From JAHBWV01 sp964588385 (GTDB taxonomy: Bacteria > Planctomycetota > Phycisphaerae > Phycisphaerales > UBA1924): DNA of 64,000 bases. The DNA lies in NCBI GenBank assembly GCA_964588385.1, contig CAZPPG010000003.1, positions 58,925-122,924 of the forward strand. Direction: 5' to 3'. The translations under genes and the position numbers were made by a program. Below are positions 37,475 to 44,169 of this stretch, piece by piece. Numbering within the stretch: the stretch's first letter is position 1; each line of letters begins with the position of its first letter. Under the pieces are notes generated by a model, which did not search any database, was not told the DNA's origin, and was given only the letters and a program-made list of their open reading frames with translations.

Positions 37475-38185
37475 ATGCCGCACTCCTCTCGCCCAGTCGC
37501 CATCATCACCGGAGCCGGATCAGGGATCGGGCTCGCCACCGCCCGCATGCTCGCCGCCGAAGAATGGACGATCGTGCTTGCGGGCCGCCGTGAAGCCCAA
37601 CTCCGCGCCGCCCTCCAGACGCTCCCCTCCCACCAGCATCACTGCGTTGCCACCGATGTCGGCGATCCCCTCGCATGCGCATCGCTCATCCGCCACGTCG
37701 CCGACGCGTGCGGCCGCCTCGACGCGCTCATCAACAACGCGGGATTCGCCCCGCTCGTTCCGCTCGCGAAGCACACGCCCGAGCTCGTCCGCGAAACCTT
37801 TGAGATCAACGCCCTCGGGCCCGCGAACCTGATCCTCGCAGCCTGGCCTCTGATGCTCTCGCAAAGGGCCGGACGCATCGTCAACGTATCGTCCATCGCC
37901 ACGGTGGATCCGTTCCCCGGCTTCTTCGCATATGCCGCCGCGAAGGCATCCGTCGAACTTATGGTCAAGTCAGTTGCAAAGGAAGGCGGCTCCGCCGGAA
38001 TCAAGGCCTTTGCGGTCGCGCCGGGCGCTGTTGAAACCGCCATGCTCCGGTCGATCATCTCCGAGAAAGTGGTTCCCGTCTCAAAGACGCTCTCGCCGGA
38101 TATGGTCGCACGCGTCATCTCCGACTGCGCCCTCGGCAGGCGCGACGCGGACAACGGCCGGACCATTCTCGTCCCCAGCCCGTGA
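37475..38185 (+). CDS. Short-chain dehydrogenase/reductase
   Basis: A 236-residue classical SDR oxidoreductase. ITGAGSGIGLATA binds NAD(P), NNAG is the family motif, and the triad is the Ser of VNVSSIA with YAAAK. AGRREAQL after the second strand suggests NADP rather than NAD. The length and order are normal; substrate specificity cannot be read from the sequence. It is the first of three plus-strand genes before the convergent phzF. Confidence 0.87.
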   Translation: MPHSSRPVAIITGAGSGIGLATARMLAAEEWTIVLAGRREAQLRAALQTLPSHQHHCVATDVGDPLACASLIRHVADACGRLDALINNAGFAPLVPLAKHTPELVRETFEINALGPANLILAAWPLMLSQRAGRIVNVSSIATVDPFPGFFAYAAAKASVELMVKSVAKEGGSAGIKAFAVAPGAVETAMLRSIISEKVVPVSKTLSPDMVARVISDCALGRRDADNGRTILVPSP

Positions 38186-38202
38186 TCCCCCGATCCTCGC
38201 AT

Positions 38203-38274
38203 TCTGAGCCAAGTTTCATTATCGGCTCAGACGCTCTCAGGAACTGACCTGCACACTTTGCAGTGGCGCTGCAA
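38203..38274 (+). repeat. Two inverted repeats in the leader of the small membrane protein gene
   Basis: TCTGAGCC (38203-38210) pairs exactly with GGCTCAGA (38224-38231) across 13 AT-rich bases, and TTGCAG (38258-38263) with CTGCAA (38269-38274) across 5. Neither is followed by a T-run, so they are not standard terminators. They fill the 122-base gap before the 38-residue gene and may be operators or leader RNA hairpins. Confidence 0.4.
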
Positions 38275-38307
38275 CACCGCGCGCCATCACTGTAAAGGGC
38301 GCCAGTT

Positions 38308-38424
38308 ATGAACAAGCTTGTGCGAGGCGGCATCGCTGGATTCGCGGCCTGGAAATGGGGCGGCGGCATCTTCGGCACCATCATCCTGTTCCTCATCGTC
38401 TTCTACCTCTTGGGCTACCTCTGA
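38308..38424 (+). CDS. 38-residue single-pass membrane protein
   Basis: A very short gene: MNKLVRGGIAGFAAWKWGG, then one hydrophobic helix (about residues 20-38, ending YLLGYL). AAGGG lies eight bases before the ATG, a good ribosome site, and the positive residues at the N-terminus predict a cytoplasmic start. The Gly/Ala/Trp-rich first part is compatible with an amphipathic helix. Small proteins of this form often modulate larger membrane proteins or respond to stress; no function can be assigned. It lies 96 bases upstream of the sigma region 2 gene and may be cotranscribed. Confidence 0.65.
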   Translation: MNKLVRGGIAGFAAWKWGGGIFGTIILFLIVFYLLGYL

Positions 38425-38520
38425 GTCACACCTCCTAATGCTGCCACCGGCCTACCCGAATGAGGGGCGATTCATCCCTCGATCATGCCCGCTCCATTCC
38501 CCACGACAAGACTGTGAGTC

Positions 38521-39051
38521 ATGATCCAGATCAACCCAAGCCAAGAGCAGTCAGAGTGCACGTCAGAGCCCATCGATATGTGGTGCTGGTTACGACTCCT
38601 CGGATGGCGTTCGCCGCTGTTTCCGGACGCCGACGAGGCCGAGACACCTGACAAGGGAGCCGCAACCCCCGACACAACGCAGCCAACAGGCCAGGAAGTC
38701 TGCCGCGCAGGATGCCCCGAACTCCCGAAGGATCCTTCTACCACCGCTGAGCTCTCAACTGATGACGAGCGGGCGCTGGGGTGGGCCATCGTCAACGATC
38801 GCTGCACCCGAGCCAAGGAGTTGCTCTTCTTCGCTGGGCTCAGCACGCTCGCTCGCGCTGTCGATGCCTACGAGGGCAGAGGCCTCGCAACCGCTGAGCT
38901 GATCGAACACGGCGCCCGTGGACTCCGCAATGCCGTCGAGGACTTCGACCCGGCCACGGGTGTGCGGTTCAGCACGATCGCTACATGGTGGATCAAGCAG
39001 AGCTTCAAGGAAGCCATGATGGAGCGGCGTCGAGCGCTCGCGACAACCTGA
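38521..39051 (+). CDS. Protein containing only sigma-70 region 2
   Basis: A 176-residue protein. Residues 1-90 are low in recognisable content (one WCWLRLLGW segment and a CRAGC motif). Residues 93-170 match sigma-70 region 2: AYEGRGLATAELIEHGARGLRNAVEDFDPATGVRFSTIATWWIKQSF, covering the core RNA polymerase contact (2.2) and the -10 recognition helix (2.3-2.4). The frame stops just where region 3 should start, and no region 3 or 4 follows in any frame, since phzF ends 20 bases later on the other strand. It could be a truncated sigma factor, a competitor for the polymerase core, or a decaying gene. No clear ribosome site precedes the ATG. Confidence 0.75.
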   Translation: MIQINPSQEQSECTSEPIDMWCWLRLLGWRSPLFPDADEAETPDKGAATPDTTQPTGQEVCRAGCPELPKDPSTTAELSTDDERALGWAIVNDRCTRAKELLFFAGLSTLARAVDAYEGRGLATAELIEHGARGLRNAVEDFDPATGVRFSTIATWWIKQSFKEAMMERRRALATT

Positions 39052-39070
39052 CCAACGCCCCTGCTCGCTC

Positions 39071-39871
39071 CTACGACAGTCCAATCCGCCCTTCGAGGTA
39101 CAGCACGCAGTACCCACCGATCCGCACCCGATCGCCCCTTACCTCACAGAACAGCTCCCCACCGCGCTTCGACACCTGATGTCCCGAGACCGCGCTCTTC
39201 CCCAGCCGCTTCGCCCAATAAGGCGCCAGCGTGCAATGTGCCGAACCCGTCACGGGATCTTCAGGAATCCCAACCCGCGGCGCGAACACGCGGCTCACAA
39301 AGTCATGACCCGCTCCCGGCGCGGTGGCGATCACACACACGCCGTCGATCCCCGCAAGTCGAACCATATCGGGAGCAAGCCCGTGAACATCTCGCTTGTT
39401 CTCAAACACGGCCATCACGTCGCGGCTCTTAAACACCTCCACAGGCGACCGCCCCAGCGCCGCCACCAGTTCATCACTCACCGCAATCGGTTCGCCCGGC
39501 CTTGAGGGAAAGTCCAGAATCGTCTGCTCGCCCACTCGTTCGACCGGCAAGGGCCCGCTCTTGCTATCAAACACGATGCGTCCGGCGCGTTCCCCGACGC
39601 AGTGCCACAGCACGTGAGCCGCGGCCAGCGTCGCGTGCCCGCACAGCTCCACCTCAACCGCCGGCGTGAACCAGCGGATGTGGTGCCTCGCCTCATCGCC
39701 ATCCGACCCACCCGCACGCACCACAAATGCGGTCTCCGACAGGTTCGCTTCGCTCGCGATCTGCTGCAGCCGCTCATCCGGAAGCCAGCTCTCCAGCAAG
39801 ACCACCGCCGCCGGATTCCCGTGGAACGCACGCCGCGTGAACGAGTCTACCTGATAGAACGGCAAATGCAT
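39071..39871 (-). CDS. PhzF-family isomerase
   Basis: A 266-residue protein of the PhzF/diaminopimelate epimerase-like fold. MHLPFYQVDSFTRRAFHGNPAAVV is the family N-terminus, SEANLSETAFV carries the catalytic glutamate, WFTPAVEVELCGHATLAAAHVL and EDPVTGSAHC are hallmark segments. Apart from PhzF itself, most members have unknown substrates, and no phenazine gene is nearby. ATG 39871 has GGAGG eight bases upstream, better than nine extra codons before it. It starts 50 bases after the aspS stop. Confidence 0.92.
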   Translation of the reverse strand: MHLPFYQVDSFTRRAFHGNPAAVVLLESWLPDERLQQIASEANLSETAFVVRAGGSDGDEARHHIRWFTPAVEVELCGHATLAAAHVLWHCVGERAGRIVFDSKSGPLPVERVGEQTILDFPSRPGEPIAVSDELVAALGRSPVEVFKSRDVMAVFENKRDVHGLAPDMVRLAGIDGVCVIATAPGAGHDFVSRVFAPRVGIPEDPVTGSAHCTLAPYWAKRLGKSAVSGHQVSKRGGELFCEVRGDRVRIGGYCVLYLEGRIGLS

Positions 39872-39921
39872 CCGTCGCACCTCCGTGCCCCGCCCCATCC
39901 ACCAATCTCAACGGAAACGCA

Positions 39922-41769
39922 TCATCCGTTCCACGTGCTCTTGACGTACAGCTCCTTCAACTGATCGTCCGTCACCTTGCTCGGCGCCTTGGTCATCAGG
40001 TCCTGACCGGTCTGCGTCTTCGGGAATGCGATCACCTCGCGGATGTTGTCCGTGCCCACGAAGTTCATGATCAGGCGATCCAGCCCGAACGCGATGCCCC
40101 CGTGCGGTGGCGCACCGAACTGCAGCGCTTCCAGCAGGAAGCTGAACTTCTCCTTCGCGGACTCCGGTGTCAGCCCCAGCAACTGGAAGACCTTGCTCTG
40201 GGCCTTCTGGTCGTGGATTCGCACCGATCCGCCCGCGATCTCCTGCCCGTTGAGCACGATGTCATACCCAGCGGACACGATCTGCGCAATTGTGTCCTCA
40301 TCGTCCACGTCCGCGTTGACGAACGCCTCGAGCTGGTCATCCCGCGGGCTCGTGAACGGATGGTGCATCGCCACCCAGCGGTTCGTCTCCTTGTCGCGCT
40401 CGAACATCGGGAAATCGACAACCCAGAGGAAGTTCCACGGGCCACCCTCGGCGCCCGGCTTGGGCACGAGCCCCATGTCCCGGGCCACCTTCTGTCGCAG
40501 CTCACCAAGCGACTTGGTCGCCACGCTGTAAAGGTCGGACACAAACAGCACGGTGTCCCCGGGCTGCAATCCGAGCGCCCCCGTGAGCTCCTCGCGCACC
40601 GGTTCCAGAAACTTCGCCACGCCCGTCTCGAACACGCCGTGCGCGTTCACCTTCACCACCGCGACCCCGCCCGCGCCGAACCCACGCACAAACTCGTTGT
40701 AGCCGTCGGTCATCTTGCGCGTCAGCTTCTCCGCCCCGCCCGGCACGCGAATCGCCTTCACCACGCCGCGATGCGAGCTGTACTGCGGGCGATCCTGTCC
40801 CTTCGCCAGGACATCCTTGAAAAAGCCGACCTCCGTCTTCGCCGCGATCGCGGAAATGTCCGCGATCTCCAGCCCGTAACGCGTGTCAGGCCGGTCGATG
40901 CCGAACCGCTCCATCGCCTCGCGATACGTCATCCGCTGCATCGGCGCCACATCAACCCCCGCGATCTCCTTCCACAGGCGCCTGACGAAACCCTCCATCA
41001 TCTCCATGACGTGCTCACGTCGCACGAACGACATCTCAAGATCGATCTGCGTGAACTCCGCCTGCCGGTCCGCGCGAGGATCCTCATCCCGAAAGCACCG
41101 GCAGATCTGCATGTACCGATCGCACCCTGCGACCATCAGGATCTGCTTGAACAACTGCGGGCTCTGTGGCAGCGCATACCACGAGCCCGGAATGTGCCGG
41201 TTCGGCACAAGGAACTCCCGCGCCCCCTCGGGCGTGCTCTTGTAGAGAATCGGCGTCTCCACTTCCAGGAATCCGTTCTCATCGAAGTACCGACGCGTCG
41301 TCTGGTACACGCGGTGCCGAACGCCCAGGATCTGCTGCGCCCGCGGCCGGCGCAGATCGATGTACCGATGCGTCAGCCGCAACTCCTCGTTGGCCATCTT
41401 TCCGCCCGAAGGCCCGTCGTCGGGCAGAATCGGCGGATTGGCGGTCTTGTTGAGGACCTCGAGCTTCTCAACGACAATCTCGACCTTGCCGGTCGCCAGC
41501 TTCGGGTTCTCGCCCCCCACGCGCACCCGCACCTTCCCCTCGATCGCAACCACGTCCTCGTTGCGAAGGTGGTCCGCCGTCTCCAAGACGTCCTTGGGCA
41601 GGTCCTCACCGTCAAACACAACCTGCGTCAATCCGTACCGATCGCGCAGGTCGATGAACACCAGCCCGGTGCCGTGCCCCCGGTATCCATTGACCCAGCC
41701 GTTCAATCGAACGGTCTGGCCGACGTGGGAATCGCGAAGCTCGCCGCAGGTGTGGGTTCGCCGGAGCAT
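39922..41769 (-). CDS. aspS: Aspartate-tRNA ligase
   Basis: A 615-residue class II synthetase of the bacterial type. The N-terminal OB-fold anticodon domain reads LNGWVNGYRGHGTGLVFIDLRDRYGLTQVV; class II motifs follow (VYQTTRRYFDENGFLEVETPIL; FRDEDPRADRQAEFTQIDLEMSF; GIAFGLDRLIM), with the bacterial GAD insert between them. It charges tRNA-Asp; whether it also charges tRNA-Asn cannot be judged here. The 147 bases upstream hold an imperfect hairpin but no gene. Confidence 0.95.
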   Translation of the reverse strand: MLRRTHTCGELRDSHVGQTVRLNGWVNGYRGHGTGLVFIDLRDRYGLTQVVFDGEDLPKDVLETADHLRNEDVVAIEGKVRVRVGGENPKLATGKVEIVVEKLEVLNKTANPPILPDDGPSGGKMANEELRLTHRYIDLRRPRAQQILGVRHRVYQTTRRYFDENGFLEVETPILYKSTPEGAREFLVPNRHIPGSWYALPQSPQLFKQILMVAGCDRYMQICRCFRDEDPRADRQAEFTQIDLEMSFVRREHVMEMMEGFVRRLWKEIAGVDVAPMQRMTYREAMERFGIDRPDTRYGLEIADISAIAAKTEVGFFKDVLAKGQDRPQYSSHRGVVKAIRVPGGAEKLTRKMTDGYNEFVRGFGAGGVAVVKVNAHGVFETGVAKFLEPVREELTGALGLQPGDTVLFVSDLYSVATKSLGELRQKVARDMGLVPKPGAEGGPWNFLWVVDFPMFERDKETNRWVAMHHPFTSPRDDQLEAFVNADVDDEDTIAQIVSAGYDIVLNGQEIAGGSVRIHDQKAQSKVFQLLGLTPESAKEKFSFLLEALQFGAPPHGGIAFGLDRLIMNFVGTDNIREVIAFPKTQTGQDLMTKAPSKVTDDQLKELYVKSTWNG

Positions 41770-41916
41770 GTGGTTCTCGATCGCCTTTCGTGGACGCGCC
41801 GACTTTGCCTCGCCCCCTCGCGCACAATCGCGACGGCGAGCGCCTCACAAGCCGGCAAACGGCTCGAAGTGTAGCGCATGCCCCAGTTTCGGCACCGGCT
41901 CATGCCGCCACATCCG

Positions 41917-43299
41917 CTAACGGAGAGGCCACTTCTTCCGCACGACCAGATCAAGCCAGGATCCGGCCATCAGCGACGTCACGATGGCGAGCATCACCAG
42001 CGACGAATAGAACGTCTTGCTCACGATCCCGGCCTCAAACGCCACCGACGCCAGCACGATCCCCGGGCCGCCTCGAGCGTTCATCGCGACGGCCAGGTTC
42101 CACGCCCCCATGCTCGTCTCGCCGGCCGCCTTGGCGCCCAGAAAGACGCTCGACGCCTTCACCAGACACGCCACCGCCAGGAACCCCACAAAGAACAGCG
42201 GATCAAACTCGGTCCGAAGATTCAGGTTCAACCCGACGATCGTGAAGTAGATCGGTACAAAGAACGCAAAAGAGAACGACTTGATCGAGTCTCTGGCGAT
42301 CGCGTGCGCGGGCGGCGACGACTTTCCGACAGCCAGGCCCGCCGCGAACGCCCCCAGCATCGGGGCCACGCCCAGGTACACACCCGCAATCGTCGCCAGG
42401 AACATGAACACCAGCATGTTCGCCACCGGGCTTCCCCGGTGCAGCGGATTCAGCCGCCGGAACATCCTGCTCGTGAACAGCTTCGCGCCCAGCGTGATCA
42501 TCACCCCGAAGAACAGGATCGACGCCGCGACGTGGTACGTGTGCATCTGCCACGTGTCCGCCTGCAGGCCGAGCACTTCCGCAAGGCCGCCGGCCCCGGT
42601 GCCGGGATCCACGACCACGACCATCGCGATCGCGACTGACAGGATCACATACAGGATCACGTCTTCGATGATCGCGGACGACAGCACAATGCTCGCGAAA
42701 GGCGTCTGAATGATCCCGAGGTCCGTCAGGATCCTCGATATCACGGGGATGCTCGTGACCGCGACCGCGATCCCGAACACCAGCGCAAACGACGCATGAT
42801 GCTGCTTCACCCCGATCAGATCAGTCGTATCAATCATCCTCAGGAGCAGCAGCCCGGCGATCATCGGCAGCACCGTGCCCGCCAGCGTGATCGCAACCGC
42901 CGTCCGCCGATCCTCGCGCTGGAAGGCAGTCCGCATCTCCGCGCCCGAGCAGAACATCAGCAGCAGCAGCCCCAACTGGTAGAACGCCCCCATCACCACC
43001 CGCGTCGGCCCCTCCTTCGGAAAGATGCTCTCCTGAAGCCCGGGATCAATCCATCCGAGAATCGTCGGACCCAGCAGAAGCCCCGCCAGGATCTCACCGA
43101 TCACGGGCGGCTGGCGAAATCTTCGAAAGATCCATCCGAACACGTGTCCGAACGACACCAGAAGCCCGATCGCGATCAGTAGGTGAACCAGATTCTCTGT
43201 CGTGAAGACCATCGAGCCCCGCTCCTTGGCGTCTGCGAACCAGCCCGGCATTCCGGCGAACAGGCCATCCTTGCCATCGCCCCCTCGCTCGCCGCCCAC
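41917..43299 (-). CDS. Monovalent cation:proton antiporter (CPA2 family)
   Basis: A 460-residue membrane protein with about 12 helices of the Na+/H+ or K+/H+ exchanger fold. RQPPVIGEILAGLLLGPTILG is the CPA2 entry signature, and IVLSSAIIEDVILY contains the acidic residue of the transport core. MNARGGPGIVLASVAFEAG near the end is typical of KefB/CPA2 types. There is no RCK/TrkA-N domain. It starts 9 bases after the sulfotransferase-like gene, so it belongs to that operon and might balance ions during sulfate use. ATG 43212 is an alternative start. Confidence 0.88.
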   Translation of the reverse strand: MGGERGGDGKDGLFAGMPGWFADAKERGSMVFTTENLVHLLIAIGLLVSFGHVFGWIFRRFRQPPVIGEILAGLLLGPTILGWIDPGLQESIFPKEGPTRVVMGAFYQLGLLLLMFCSGAEMRTAFQREDRRTAVAITLAGTVLPMIAGLLLLRMIDTTDLIGVKQHHASFALVFGIAVAVTSIPVISRILTDLGIIQTPFASIVLSSAIIEDVILYVILSVAIAMVVVVDPGTGAGGLAEVLGLQADTWQMHTYHVAASILFFGVMITLGAKLFTSRMFRRLNPLHRGSPVANMLVFMFLATIAGVYLGVAPMLGAFAAGLAVGKSSPPAHAIARDSIKSFSFAFFVPIYFTIVGLNLNLRTEFDPLFFVGFLAVACLVKASSVFLGAKAAGETSMGAWNLAVAMNARGGPGIVLASVAFEAGIVSKTFYSSLVMLAIVTSLMAGSWLDLVVRKKWPLR

Positions 43300-43308
43300 T
43301 TCTGATCG

Positions 43309-44127
43309 TCACTTCGGCTCGCGACCCGTGACTCGGCGGATCGAAGCGTCCAACTCCTCGTCCGTGAAGAAGTGTCTCGCATAGCGAGACTCCCGGATCC
43401 GCTCAACGTGTTCCCGCGGGATCTCCACGCCCTGCTTGAGCGCCTTGTAGCTCGCCCCGTACGCCGACTTCTCTCCGGGCATCCCCGCCGCCTCCGTGCG
43501 AGCCCGCTTCACCGGAACCACATCAACCATGCGGAACTCAGGGCGTCCCAGGAACTCCCCGACCACAGCGCTCTTCTCCGCGTCCTTCAGCTCCGTCCGC
43601 ACCACCAGCGCATCGCACGAGTCGTGAGAGAACCTGCCGAAGCCCCTCGCCTTGTCGAACGGGTGCGCGTACACGTCCAGCCCGAGCTGGCTCTTGTACG
43701 GCCCGTCGAACCACTCCAGTTGCCGCATGTACTCACGCTTCCCCAGAAACTCCTCCACAAACGGCCGGGTCAGGTCCCCGATCGACGCCTCGCCCTGCGC
43801 CGACGCAAGCACCGCCCTGTCGTGCGAAGCTCTGGCGAACATCGACAGCATGTGGTCAAAGGGGTTCCGCACCAGCGAAATAACCCGGTGCGGACGCGAA
43901 TGCCCAAGCACCTTTCGCGCCGCCCAGATCGCCGTGCGCGACATGCGCCCGTCCACCATCGCCGCCGGCTCGACGTAGTGCGTCGCGACCGCCAACTCCC
44001 CGCACGCCAGCAGCGACTGGTAGAGCGAGACGCTCGCGGTCCGCTCCATCGAGTAAACGATCGACGGCACCTTCCGCCTTATGTAGAAGTCGGAGTAGAG
44101 CCGACCCAGCCGACCTATCGCACCCAT
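43309..44127 (-). CDS. PAPS-type sulfotransferase-like protein
   Basis: A 272-residue soluble protein with the two co-substrate motifs of sulfotransferases. IVYSMERTASVSLYQSL (23-39) stands where the 5'-phosphosulfate loop begins after the first strand, and RVISLVRNPFDHMLSMF (81-97) matches the 3'-phosphate site with R87 and S95. These enzymes move a sulfate group from PAPS to a hydroxyl or amine. It resembles proteins annotated as putative capsular polysaccharide synthesis proteins. It lies 42 bases downstream of the ATP sulfurylase fusion and 9 bases upstream of the antiporter, which supports a sulfation role, perhaps on surface glycans. The acceptor is unknown. Confidence 0.72.
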   Translation of the reverse strand: MGAIGRLGRLYSDFYIRRKVPSIVYSMERTASVSLYQSLLACGELAVATHYVEPAAMVDGRMSRTAIWAARKVLGHSRPHRVISLVRNPFDHMLSMFARASHDRAVLASAQGEASIGDLTRPFVEEFLGKREYMRQLEWFDGPYKSQLGLDVYAHPFDKARGFGRFSHDSCDALVVRTELKDAEKSAVVGEFLGRPEFRMVDVVPVKRARTEAAGMPGEKSAYGASYKALKQGVEIPREHVERIRESRYARHFFTDEELDASIRRVTGREPK

Positions 44128-44169
44128 ACGCCTCCCCTTCTCTCGCGCCGAACGCTCCGGCGCGGACAG

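Noticed and set aside
39052..39200. A frameshift that would continue the sigma-like protein into regions 3 and 4
   Set aside because: I read the other two plus frames after the stop and found nothing resembling RIP-V-H region 3 or a region 4 helix-turn-helix; phzF occupies the other strand.
41809..41840. Imperfect hairpin upstream of aspS, considered as a T-box or attenuator
   Set aside because: No T-box sequence, specifier loop or U-run is present; it is only a GC-rich imperfect stem.
40102..41874. A 590-residue plus-strand frame opposite aspS
   Set aside because: aspS is unambiguous on the other strand; this frame has no motifs.
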